Positions 7,679 to 16,159 of a stretch of DNA of 18,464 bases are shown one piece after another. The notes beneath the pieces were generated by a model. It saw nothing but the letters and a program-made list of their open reading frames with translations, searched no databases and was not told the origin of the DNA. The position numbers and the translations under genes were made by a program. This DNA is from Spongospora subterranea (Eukaryota; Endomyxa; Phytomyxea; Plasmodiophorida; Plasmodiophoridae): positions 17,229 through 35,692 of the forward strand of contig OUQQ01000684.1 of NCBI GenBank assembly GCA_900404475.1, in the 5' to 3' direction. Numbering within the stretch: position 1 is the stretch's first letter; each line of letters opens with the position of its first letter.

Positions 7679-8230
7679 ATGTCGTATTGTCTGTGGTTAC
7701 TGTTGACCGTATCATCTGCCGCTCTCGTTGTTGCTTCATCTGCCGACAAAGACGGTACAGTGTCTGTATATATCTGACCTTTTGCATCTCATCAATTTTG
7801 TCGAAGACCCTAAAAGTTTGCCTCAACATGCTGGTCATTCACCACCTTCTACCACCAGTACCCAGAATATTCATGTCCCATCGTTGTCCATTGATATCCC
7901 GCTCTCATATGGTACTAAGGGAATGGACTTTTCTTTCGATATCTACATCATTCACGGGTTCCTCGACCTTGCTCTGGTTTCAACATTCATTTAAGATTTT
8001 CAGAGCTGTTTTTCCTCTTTTACTGAAAATGTGTGTCCTTACATAGCGCCTGACGTCGTCGGCAGTTCGTCTATTGGTATAAAAACAGGTTATTACACTG
8101 GTTGACCTCATGATCATATTTTTGAATTGCAGTTGATTCAGATGGCCACGCTTTGGATTCGGGCAACCCGATCGACTCTCAGATCCGTTCTACTGATGTT
8201 GATATTCCGACAAACTTGCCAAGTCAGTAG
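7679..8230 (+). CDS. Gene B: predicted four-exon small secreted protein
   Basis: ATG 7679 encodes a textbook signal peptide (MSYCLWLLLTVSSAALVVA, then SSADKD). Predicted exons: 7679-7754, 7807-7957, 8006-8076, 8133-8230, total 396 nt, 131 residues. Introns are 52, 48 and 56 nt, all GT...AG, with matching phases (1, 2, 1). Branch-like CTGAC or TGAC words lie in the first and third. The mature part is rich in Ser, Pro and Asp (HSPPSTTSTQNIHVPSLSID; VDSDGHALDSGNPIDSQI), with two cysteines in exon 3 (CFSSFTENVCPYIAP). The second intron's acceptor (cagag) is the weakest. The stop at 8228 overlaps a good donor (gtcagt, 8223), so a fifth exon is possible. No family is recognised. Confidence 0.5.
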
Positions 8231-8555
8231 TGGACGATATATTCGTTTTGATGCGTTTTTTCAATCAATGCACAACTTGAATTGAAATTTTTGAAAAACG
8301 CGTTTCGATTATCTGCGCTTCCACTTCAAAAACATTTGTAACATCTGTGTGCTGTTCAGGGCGTTTTTCTGTTTGGTGTCATGTAGCGCTTTTATGTAGC
8401 GCATGGGTTTTCATCGTGATCGGTGCTTTCTCATTAATGTTCTTCATTGGTACATCAAACTTGTTCAATCATCGGCATCACTAATAAATCACAATGTATA
8501 CACCGTTTATGAAATAGTGTGCGACTCCTCGACCCCCTTGTCCTTATTGGTCTTT
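8231..8555. other. Intergenic; short tandem atgtagcgc motif
   Basis: No supported gene. atgtagcgc occurs twice 14 bp apart (8381-8403). An acceptor-like gctgttcag ends near 8359 and could serve an additional exon of gene B, but no convincing exon follows. Confidence 0.35.
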
Positions 8556-8630
8556 TTTCTCTCTCTTCATCATCTCCTCTTCCTTCAAAGCTATTCCGCC
8601 CTGGCCATTGTCGACAGGGCCGCAGCACAA
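8556..8630 (+). repeat. Integrase-related direct repeat, left copy
   Basis: About 75 bp matching 13182-13256 at roughly 85% with one indel; the core gctattccgccctggcca is exact in both. Translated it reads YSALAIVDRAAA and is followed by HFVANTRGTRTHQF, which could be the segment after the catalytic core in chromovirus integrases. It lies just upstream of the gag of the gypsy element. Confidence 0.7.
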
Positions 8631-8686
8631 AAACATTTTGTAGCTAACACTCGTGGAACTCGAACACATCAATTTGATTTTCAACA

Positions 8687-9448
8687 ATGGCTCTCGGACG
8701 CACACAACCGGCTCGACCGGAACCAGTAGCGCCTCCGATCTTCACGCCGATCACGGCGCCTCACATTTCATCTTTCGATTAAAACCTCGTCAATCGATTC
8801 CTTCGGGACTACAATGCCTACAAGGACCTTGTCTAAGAACGACAAGACGTCCACAATGAGAATGTCCAGGCGAATTCGGTAAAGAGCTGCATTCCTAGGC
8901 ACAAACTTGAAGGATTGGCCACATATATTTTGAAACAGGACCTTGACCAGGTCACTGATCAAGATCTGCTCAATGATTTTCAGCGAGTGCGCTCACAAGC
9001 CATCGCGTAATGCCAATAGGACATCGACAAGCTCATCAAAGAGCGGGTCATGATGAACTTGGCAATGGCAGACGCCGAAGATCGAGTTCTGAGCTATATC
9101 ACAGCGTTCGACAAATCTATCACGGATTATGAGCTAGAACACGTGTACGACGTGGAAGATAAGAAGAAATCTAAACGTTGAGTTCAAGCCCTAACCGAGG
9201 GATTGCGCCCACCTTCACTCAAGGCCGTTGTCGAACATGAACTGAAGTACGGTGAAGATGAGGACGCCAATCACGATGTCACTAAGGCATTCGAACTGAT
9301 CCTATCTACCGTTAATGATCATGAACGCTTTCGACGCTTCAACAATGATCTCAAACCGATTCCACCTCAGCAAGATGCCAACAATCCAGAAAAGCAGCAT
9401 CCCAAACAAGACGATAATCGTGAAAAAAACAACCTTCCGGCTACCTGA
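8687..9448 (+). pseudogene. gag: Ty3/gypsy Gag
   Basis: ATG 8687 opens MALGRTQPARPEPVAPP, a proline-rich start, followed by a helical capsid-like region (LVNRFLRDYNAY; LLNDFQRVRSQ) and an acidic-basic tail ending NNLPAT. The frame is kept for 254 codons but is interrupted by five stops (TAA 8780, 8834 and 9008; TAG 9017; TGA 9179). It lies directly upstream of a zinc knuckle and Pol in another frame, the usual gypsy order. In an intact element Gag would form the particle that packages element RNA. This copy cannot make a full product. Confidence 0.65.
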
Positions 9449-9489
9449 GACCTAACAATAATGATGATTCCAAGAAATTTCTGACTTCA

Positions 9490-10100
9490 GGTACAAATTT
9501 CCTAATGGTTGTCTACTCTGCAAAAAGGATCACTAAAAAATCTGTCCGACAGCTACAATCAAAGACCGCAAGGAGGAATTAAGTTCCGATCTGACCGAAA
9601 CTCCACTACCAATGAGTCGAATAAGCGTCCCAAAGGACACAAGTTCTCAACTACAATCCAGGTCAATATCAACTCTGCCCTCACTCTGCCATGTGAGCTG
9701 GTCAATGGTTTTTCTAAAACAACCATCGATCAAAAAGCTCTTAACGTCCATTGGCAAAACCCACGTCCCCTGCCGCTTCTTTGATGAGTCAATCACAGTC
9801 AAATAGTCGGTAGCGGGATATACTTCCACCTTTGTAGGTTCCGCGACCTTGGACCTCACCCTCGATTTGCTTATTGGCGCCAAAGTCACTTAGCGACTTC
9901 GCGAGTGTTTTGTGACGCGTGAAGAACTCTCAGAGGGCGTCGTCCTAATTGGTAAACCTGAATTATCTGCATTGAGGATCGATCCGGATGACCTGTTAAT
10001 GGATAAGTTTCAAGCGACGGGGGGTGGACACTTAACGATTGAAGACCTACCGAACACAAACCGCACCATCACTTACACCACCAATCTCCGCTAAACGAAT
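9490..10100 (+). pseudogene. Gypsy zinc knuckle and protease region
   Basis: A CCHC zinc knuckle is visible at 9510 (GCLLCKKDH, then C after three further codons, one of them a stop), one residue shorter than the usual C-x2-C-x4-H-x4-C. The Pol frame continues with decayed protease-like sequence: LDLTLDLLIGAKVT near 9850 and EGVVLIGKPELSALRIDPDD at 9936-9993, the latter resembling the LxGxPxLxxLG block near the end of gypsy proteases. No clear DTG/DSG active site remains. There is a frame change from Gag between 9448 and 9510. Confidence 0.55.
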
Positions 10101-10211
10101 ACAATTTCATTTGCCACTCCATCTGCCGCCGAATCCGATGAACCGGATATCGACTATTCCATTGATATCGACACGAATTAGATAACGGAAATTGGAGCGG
10201 CTATCGAGAAC

Positions 10212-11423
10212 ATGTGTAATCGAGCGGTGAAGAATGGTCTACCTGCAGGTCGTCGTCACCGCCTCCGTGCAGAAGTCATTAAACGAGACATGTGGCGACT
10301 AAAACTGTGTCGTGATCCCCCTACTAAGGTGACGCCAATCATTTTCCTCTTGAACCAGGCGCCACTCCATTTCGCGCCAACAGTCGTTGCAATGCCGAAA
10401 ATCCATCGGCAGTTCATGCACGACCATGTTAAATCCCTAGAATCTAACGACTTTGTGTTCAGAAATTCTCACAGCAGATACGGCTCAGAATGTGATGTTG
10501 TCGATAAGAAGGACGTTCAAAAACAAGGTCATCGTCTCACGATTGACACGATTGAAGGGAACAAGTGCACTGAACGTGTGGTGTGATCTATGGCCCATAT
10601 CGACACCATTTTATCACACCTTCGCTCCGCCTCCTTTTCATTCTTCTGGATGCGTTCAAGGGATAGTGACAGTTCCCACAGAATCAATACTCGTGGACAG
10701 TTGTGCTCGTTCACGACGAATGAACCTGTATTAACACCCCATAGAATCATACAAGGTCTGGCCGACGCCGTATTCGCATTCCAATTGAGAATGGAGCAAA
10801 CACTGGACGTCCTTCTTCATAATTGCACACTTCTATGGGTTGACGATATTCTAGGATACGCCAATAATCCAGTTAACTGGCTCGTGGTGCTCAATAAAAT
10901 ACTGGACAAACTCCACTATCACTATATCAAATTAAGTCCCGACAAATGCGAATTATTGTTATCTCAGGTAGAATGGTGTGGCCGTGTCATTTCCTCTGAT
11001 GGCGTCACATTCGACCCCGATTACGTATCGACTTTGAATAGTCTTCCTCCGCCCTCAAACGGTTCAGAATTACAAAATATTGATCTGTGGTCTGAATTGG
11101 CTCAGTTCCCCCCTCGATATCCTCGATTCGCTTCTCTCGTAGATCCCCTTCAACAACTGCTCCTCGCTGTGTGGCGCTCAGTCGACAGTTTAAGACTCAA
11201 CACTGTGAAAATGGTCAACCTTGGTAGTATTGTCTGGAATTTACAGCACGAAATTGCCTTTACACATCTCAAGAGAGCTCTAAAAAATCGCATCATAGTC
11301 GCTCATATCAAGGATGGACATGTTCTCTGCTTCTTCCCCGACGATTTCAAACTCATTTGCTCAGTAGTACTGACACAGATTCTTTCCGATTATGTGTCAA
11401 AATCTCATGGAGAAAAGTCATGA
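10212..11423 (+). pseudogene. pol: Gypsy reverse transcriptase
   Basis: A long frame with the RT blocks in order: HRQFMHDHVKSLESNDFVFR and NSHSRYGSE (10402-10490), VVDKKD, LTIDT, then LRSASFSFF, IIQGLADAVFAFQLRMEQTL, the active site LLWVDDILGY near 10834, KLSPDKCELLLSQVEWCGRVI, and the connection region (PPPSNGSEL; LVDPLQQLL). A TGA lies at 10584. A pair of compensating frameshifts around 10640-10720 hides LDAFKG and a following WQF-type block. The catalytic VDD is intact. From memory the blocks resemble gypsy elements of oomycetes more than vertebrate or plant ones. RT would copy element RNA to DNA. Confidence 0.8.
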
Positions 11424-11720
11424 ACTAATTGACTGTTTAAGTGGCAGATGCCAACTCAACTGGGCAATTAATGCAAAAGAAGGGTATCGGATAGTGGAAG
11501 GCTGTTATCGCATGAAACCTTATCTTTCCGGTAAACCATTCCTCCTTTCACTGACCACCGAAATATAGTCTTTTTTTTATCCACGATCTCCTAACTACCC
11601 AACCAGAAGTACTTCTGGAGACCGGCTCGACATGTGCCAACTTCAACTTCACTCTTTCGATTTCCACATCGAACACAGTTCAGGAACAATAATATTTGGG
11701 CACTCGATGGGGTGTCTTAT
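11395..11720 (+). pseudogene. Gypsy RNase H
   Basis: After a frame change, the sequence reads MEKSHELIDCLSGRCQLNWA, INAKEGYRIVEGCYRMKPYL and SGKPFLLSLTT, and in later frames FDFHIEHSSGT followed by a word like IWAD. These are the standard blocks (LSGRF..Q..W...EKE..AI; F...TDH; IEH..G..N..AD) of gypsy RNase H. Several frameshifts and a TAG near 11568 break it. It lies between RT and integrase as expected. Confidence 0.65.
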
Positions 11721-11820
11721 CACCACCCCCTATTTCGGCCGATATCACCTCTAATGTACAATTCACATCAAAAAGACTCGCTGTCCCTTTCTAATCTTAT
11801 CGAACTGCTGACGATTTCAT

Positions 11821-12660
11821 TTGGCCAACAATACAATCATCGCCGAAGTCCAGTCCAACTACATCAATAATGAGCAAGTTGAACCCGGTCTTGATGAATT
11901 ACTTATTCAGACTAACCTACTTCATCTCTCTCCTGGAAGCATAGGCTGGAGAACGTCCTCAGACCAACTCTGGATCGCTTCTACGACTCTCCGAATGGCC
12001 CATATGAGACTATGGGCTCATCTCACTTTTGAGAACACCATTAAGACAATACAGTCCCGGTTATGATGGCCGGATATAGTCGGATATATTCAAGAGTTTG
12101 TTTCTAACTTCCTCCACTATTTACGGGTTCGTGGTGCCGTTGTTCCTCGACCGTATTGGTTCAGTGCTGAATGCCTATAAACCTAACACTGTTTTACACT
12201 ATAATATTTTATACTTCTCCAAAAGTGTCAACCAACCACATCAATTTTCATATGTGCTTGTCTTAGAGGAAAATATCAGCGGTTTTGTTGAATTGATTGC
12301 CGGCGAACACGTCGATCATTTCACAGTGGTATTCGCCCTCATCGACTGGTTTAAGCGGTTCGGGATAGTTTGTCGGCACGTTCCTGATCAGGGATCACAC
12401 TTCAGGAACAGTGTGGTTGATAAATTGTGCTCTCGTCAACATATCGCTCGACACTTTATTACCGTCTACACTCCATGGACCAACGGGACAGTAGAGATCG
12501 TCAACCGACATCAAGAAATTATTATCGAAGTTCAGCCTTCCTTTCGATGACAATTGGCCGTATATTCTTCCTCTCTCGTCAATATGGTCCTCAACCATCG
12601 GGTTCGTCCCACCGGTTTCTCTCCCGTCACCATCTTTAGGTTCACAACCTTTTTGTTTAT
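11821..12660 (+). pseudogene. Gypsy integrase core
   Basis: An N-terminal zinc-domain remnant keeps histidines (AHMRLWAH), but the CxxC is replaced (FLHYL). This is followed by WPDIVGYIQEF and RVRGAVVPRP. The catalytic core shows VLHYNILYF (the expected first Asp is Asn), YVLVLEENISGFVELIAGEH, LIDWFKRFGIV, VPDQGSHFRNSVV with the second Asp, YTPWTNGTVEIVNRH with the Glu, and then NHRVRPTGFSPVTIF. Frames change near 12060-12100, 12170-12210 and 12545. The domain would join element DNA to the host chromosome; with the first Asp lost it should be inactive. Confidence 0.75.
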
Positions 12661-12684
12661 TGTCGTCAATTTTCCTTTCTCACA

Positions 12685-13068
12685 GTGAAACTATTGTCGA
12701 TGTGCCTCTCTCTATCCCCACAGCGAATCAATGAGATCACTGTCGACCTTTCTGACGCTCTGGATTCCATACACAAGGAAGTGGTTGATCGTGTATTTAG
12801 ACAACGCCCCATAAGCGCCGCTCCCTTCGAAATCACAGAGCCACCGTCGACATCAATTTTACTACAGGCGATTATGTGCTCTACTCTTCAGTCTTCACCG
12901 AGTCAGAGCAAGAAATCCTGTGTTAACTGGTTCGGCCCAGCACAGATTGTTGACGTGGTCAACGCGCACGTGTTTATGGTAAAAATGTTGATCACATCTA
13001 ACATCTCGGCAATGGATGACCAACGTTTGATATATTACAATGACAAGACCCTGAGAACCAGGTCCTAG
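12685..13068 (+). pseudogene. Integrase C-terminal (GPY/F- or chromo-type) tail
   Basis: The open frame contains ALDSIHKEVVDRVFRQR, a variable stretch, then NWFGPAQIVDVVNAHVFMVK and [13 protein letters not shown]. In the gypsy family the last two blocks are the beta-barrel tail that ends Pol (W-x-GP followed by V..V....V and H..RL..Y). This frame is intact for its whole length. It runs directly into the chromovirus-type fragment at about 13053, in a different frame. Confidence 0.65.
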
Positions 13069-13256
13069 AATCTTATCAACACTGTTTCATTAACTATCGT
13101 CAAAATGATTGGGTGGATTTTCTGCCAATGGCTGAATTCGCCTATAATAATTATTTTCATTCATCGACAGGCTTCTCTTGTTCTTCTCTCTTCATCATCA
13201 CCTCTCCCTTTCAACGCTATTCCGCCCTGGCCACTGTCGACCGGCCGGCAGCACAC
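13053..13256 (+). pseudogene. Second, chromovirus-type integrase fragment, with right copy of the direct repeat
   Basis: In another frame: [40 protein letters not shown], then [13 protein letters not shown]. The Y.R.F.....DW...LP.AEFAYN..H.ST motif is diagnostic of chromovirus-clade Ty3/gypsy integrases and differs from the equivalent block of the main element, so this is a piece of another element. 13182-13256 repeats 8556-8630. Similarity to the left copy stops abruptly after gcagcaca. Confidence 0.75.
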
Positions 13257-13695
13257 ATCGTGAATCTGTCCTGTCAAGGGTTTTTATCAAAATCAGCGGT
13301 TCATCAACCGAAACACAACCCTTGTAATATCTCATTAGTATCTCATTTACCTCATCAATAAATCCAATAAATTGCAGAAATCAACGCTGCAAAATTCAAT
13401 TTCAGGCATCATTAAACGAATCATCAAACTGTTTCAGCTGGTCACAACGACACAACATGTTTCAATGTGCTTCGAAATTGGACGATTTTCGCAAAGTTGA
13501 CACATTGACCGTTGAAAATAAAGCGACTCCTTTTCAATGAGTGAGGATGGATATCCTGGCCCATTACAGGTGAATCAAATCCATGTGCCATTGTTATCGT
13601 CGTTCGCAAACATCCGATACAGCCAAGTATTTGAAATAACTTGTTGATCATGGACGATCAACGTCTGAAATTCGGACTGTGAGACAACTGCAAAG
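13257..13695. other. Intergenic, no supported gene
   Basis: A minus ORF at 13442-13651 starts at a true ATG (MINKLFQILGCIGCLRTTI) but lies beyond the polyA signal of gene C and shows no motif. Nothing else was recognised. Confidence 0.35.
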
Positions 13696-13701
13696 TTTAT
13701 T
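13696..13701 (-). promoter_or_regulatory. Polyadenylation signal AATAAA of gene C
   Basis: Minus-strand AATAAA begins about 31 nt beyond the stop of gene C (TAA at 13735-13733), a normal distance. It supports 13733 as the true 3' end of that gene. Confidence 0.5.
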
Positions 13702-13732
13702 TCGCTGTGGCAACAAATCAAACTACTAAAAA

Positions 13733-14320
13733 TTAATCGCAAACACGTCGGTTTGGTGTTCCAAGTATATTTCGAAATCCAGCATAACGCAGCTGACGAT
13801 CATTGACACCCATCAGAATGATCATTGCTTTGAAGGAGTCGCTCCCTGTCAAGTGCTTTGAGGCACCAGCCTTAACATTGTTGACAGCCGATTCAAATTT
13901 CAGAATGTGTTCTTTGAATCGTTGATCAATTCTAAACAGGTTTTCAGTGGGTAATTGCACTCCTGACGACCAGAAGCTTATTGTCGGGTTTTGACTGTTT
14001 ACCAAACTTGGTGAGTCGTTTCAGTTTCATCACCGAAACTGAAAATATCATCAGCGACAGATAAACCAAGAGCGGCATGTATGGCGGGCGTCTGGTAGCT
14101 CCTGTGTGTATTATCTAGCTTGGCCCTTCTTGGCCCAAACTATGTAATTCGATCTCCTGCTTAAATGTGGGAACTTCATCTTGTCTGACTCAGTAGACGC
14201 CTCCTTGGACGACGCCATTCGACAGTTGATCTGTTGATCAAACGACAGTTTGATAGAAGAGCACCAGGACATCCACTGATTGATTTTAGTTTCGAACGTC
14301 TTTCTGACATAATCCGCCAT
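13733..14320 (-). CDS. Gene C: predicted three-exon protein, about 147 residues
   Basis: ATG 14320 opens MADYVRKTFETKINQWMSW. Predicted exons 14320-14175, 14101-14034 and 13962-13733 total 444 nt and stay in frame across introns of 73 nt (14174-14102) and 71 nt (14033-13963), both GT...AG. Exon 2 reads YQTPAIHAALGLSVADDIFS. Exon 3 reads VQLPTENLFRIDQRFKEHIL, then FESAVNNVKAG, SFKAMIILMGVNDRQLRYAG and a basic end (NRRVCD). It is mostly helical, with no signal peptide or obvious membrane segment. The donor GTTCCC of intron 1 is weak, so other splice choices are possible; exon 3 alone is the most secure part. Family not recognised. Confidence 0.45.
14019..14044. other. Perfect 10-bp inverted repeat (hairpin)
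   Basis: tttcagtttc and gaaactgaaa are perfect reverse complements separated by atcacc. The hairpin spans the predicted exon 2/intron 2 boundary of gene C, including the donor, so it could fold over the splice site in the pre-mRNA. It may be chance. Confidence 0.6.
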
Positions 14321-14497
14321 TCAAACAATGTGTAGGCGAGAGTCGAATATCAAGGGACCGGTACAATAGCAGAAATTAACTACCGGTAGTGGAAGTCTTT
14401 CGTTATCCTGAGAATCGTTTATCAAGCACATCGTAGCTGTACATGACATTCGCAAATTAAATTACTCCTAGAGTCGGCCCAAACATTCAGACTTTGA

Positions 14498-14842
14498 TTA
14501 AATTGGTGACGACTTTGTATGTGTCAGATCATATTTTCGTAAGGCGGCCCCGGCCAATCCTGCTATCAAATGCGACAATATATGAGCAGCGAGGCCATGA
14601 TGTTGCTGTTTTCTCCCTGTGTCAACGGTCCAATTTCCGGAGGTAAAATCATTCTGCAATCCGCTTGCCATCGTGATGTCATTTTGGTGATCGCCACCAC
14701 ATTTGTTCCTGGCTTTGAGGGGGACACGCTCCCAATGGCCGAGTGGAGAAAAGCAGTCAACTACACCTAATTGCCCACGATTGATACTGGTTTTGAGATC
14801 GACGGCATCGTTGATGGTCGTGGTTTGGAGCCTCGCGATCAT
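14498..14842 (-). CDS. Unassigned ORF, 114 residues
   Basis: Starts at ATG 14842 (MIARLQTTTINDAVDLKTSI), with a Gly/Asn/Gln-rich middle (SGLQNDFTSGNWTVDTGRKQ) and a small-residue stretch near the end (AHILSHLIAGLAGAAL). Other frames on both strands are also open between 14570 and 14770, so the open frame is weak evidence by itself. It might be a separate gene or an upstream exon set of a longer minus-strand gene. No motif is recognised. Confidence 0.3.
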   Translation of the reverse strand: MIARLQTTTINDAVDLKTSINRGQLGVVDCFSPLGHWERVPLKARNKCGGDHQNDITMASGLQNDFTSGNWTVDTGRKQQHHGLAAHILSHLIAGLAGAALRKYDLTHTKSSPI

Positions 14843-14871
14843 GGTCCAACCAACCTTGAAATCATGTGGTG

Positions 14872-14895
14872 ATGATCACTAACAATGATCACTAA
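14872..14895. repeat. Short tandem repeat atgatcactaa x2
   Basis: atgatcactaa occurs at 14872 and 14885, separated by two bases, about 30 bp upstream of the minus ORF beginning at 14842. It could be a simple duplication in its 5' flank. Confidence 0.6.
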
Positions 14896-15110
14896 AGCAT
14901 GATTTCGTTTAAGCAGTCGGTAAGTACGACACATTGTTGACAATCCCTGAAACAGTCAACGGTCCTTCCAATTGTCGGTCTTTGGCCCCATTCATATTCA
15001 ATCCCATTGCAAACTAAAATGACTCTACATGGCAGAAAAGTCGTGAAACCAGCGCATGCCATGTTTCTGAAGCCATTAGCGGTGCGAACTTCTTTATAAT
15101 CGGTCCTGGT
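14892..15110 (-). CDS. Cysteine-rich ORF, likely exon
   Basis: Following an acceptor-like gatgattacag, the minus frame from 15110 stays open for 71 codons to TAG 14892. It includes GFRNMACAGFTTFLPCRVIL, CNGIEYEWGQRP and DCFRDCQQCVVLTDCLNE. It carries seven cysteines, four of them within 12 residues, unlike the intergenic DNA around it. It could be an exon of a secreted protein, with the minus frame at 15234-15118 (ENGEIMEKIENKGHIEHYW) as an earlier exon. No acceptable intron joining them was found. Confidence 0.3.
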   Translation of the reverse strand, partial: TRTDYKEVRTANGFRNMACAGFTTFLPCRVILVCNGIEYEWGQRPTIGRTVDCFRDCQQCVVLTDCLNEIML

Positions 15111-15241
15111 CTGTAATCATCATCTCAACCTTCTTCGTGGAAAAATCTCAAAAAGGGACATCGAAAACCCAAACTGCCAGTAGTGCTCAATATGTCCCTT
15201 GTTTTCAATCTTTTCCATGATTTCACCATTTTCAGTTGATC

Positions 15242-15505
15242 TCATATATTTTTGACGAGTATTACAGATATTTGATCAATCGCTCCAGCCACTGCGAATT
15301 CTTCATCAAGTGAAAGAGGCATTCGACCTGAATCTACGATTGAGAAGAGACCCTCGTTAAATCGAAAACGAACTTGTAAAGGGACGTCCTTACCTTTCGA
15401 ACCACCGAGGAAGAGGACGGTAATTGGCGCTGTGGCCTGATCAGCCGAACGCGAAACCAGGTGGCGCAAGGTTGGCTGGCCAGCGACTTTATGATCAATG
15501 ATCAA
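15242..15505 (-). CDS. Unassigned ORF, about 87 residues
   Basis: The minus frame reads VAGQPTLRHLVSRSADQATA, PITVLFLGGSKGKDVPLQVR and FSIVDSGRMPLSLDEEFAVA, and closes at TGA near 15242. A shift of one base at the end would continue into STENGEIMEKIENKG, so either an indel or an intron lies there. The composition is protein-like (alternating beta and polar segments). It abuts the left arm of the inverted repeat. No family is recognised; an internal segment of an unknown mobile element is possible. Confidence 0.35.
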   Translation of the reverse strand: MIIDHKVAGQPTLRHLVSRSADQATAPITVLFLGGSKGKDVPLQVRFRFNEGLFSIVDSGRMPLSLDEEFAVAGAIDQISVILVKNI

Positions 15506-15534
15506 CCATCCCTGTCATTGTACCGATAACAAGC

Positions 15535-15792
15535 ATTGGGTTCTGGTTGGAGTTGTGGTTCAAAACAAATTGTTTTCCCACCCTTTTTGACAGAGGGGAG
15601 CTTCTCCTTCCCGTCTTCCATATCCTGCTCAAAGTTTGCTGAGCTAAGATGGGCGATCGTCTGTTCAGTGGAATAATTGGCTTGAGGACTGCTCCTGCCA
15701 TCGGTATGAAGGCGTTGACAATGAGGCAGGCCATGTCCCGAAGAAACTATGGCACAGCTTTCAACACATCGTCTGTTCGCTTCATCGACACC
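15535..15792 (-). repeat. Large inverted repeat, left arm
   Basis: Its reverse complement aligns along about 260 bp with 15815-16075, at roughly 80% by eye with a few indels. Long exact words are shared, such as accgatggcaggagcagtcc and agctcagcaaactttgagca. Translation of this arm includes TIAHLSSANFEQDME. The arms are separated by only 22 bp. Confidence 0.85.
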
Positions 15793-15814
15793 TCGAAGCA
15801 CAATGTTTGTTATC

Positions 15815-16075
15815 GGTGCGTGTGCAGATGGAGCGAACAGAGGCTATGTTGAGAGATGTGTCATCGTTTCTTCGGGATGGCCTGCCTCATTACAACGCCA
15901 TCATACCGATGGCAGGAGCAGTCCTCAAGTCAATTTCTTTGAATGAGCAGACGATCGCTCATCTTAGCTCAGCAAACTTTGAGCAGGATATGGAAAACGG
16001 GAAAGAAACCCTCCCACTACAGAAAAATCGTGGACAACTATTGTTTGACCACGAATCAAACCAGAACCCAAAATC
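15815..16075 (+). repeat. Large inverted repeat, right arm, with open frame
   Basis: Inverted partner of 15535-15792. This arm keeps one frame throughout (15807-16208, 133 codons): FLRDGLPHYNAIIPMAGAVL and TIAHLSSANFEQDMENGKE. The left arm needs compensating shifts to read the same protein, so the right arm is closer to the ancestral coding sequence. Protein family not recognised. Confidence 0.8.
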
Positions 16076-16159
16076 TGTTGGAAAGAGGCAACTTTTGGTT
16101 TTGCTTGACACTATTTTGGAAAAATTGAATAAACCATATCAGACCGATTTTTTCGCTGA

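Noticed and set aside
8403..8729. 108-codon plus-strand ORF spanning the left integrase repeat
   Set aside because: Not a gene of its own. Only its second half has integrase-like words, and the gag ATG lies inside it in another frame.
8687..9448. Stop-codon reassignment to explain the open gag
   Set aside because: All three stop codons occur in frame in the retroelement, while genes A, B and C end at ordinary stops. Mutation is simpler.
14570..14770. Plus-strand ORF opposite 14498-14842
   Set aside because: Several frames are open on both strands here. It has no splice-compatible neighbours or motif, so it is no better supported than chance.
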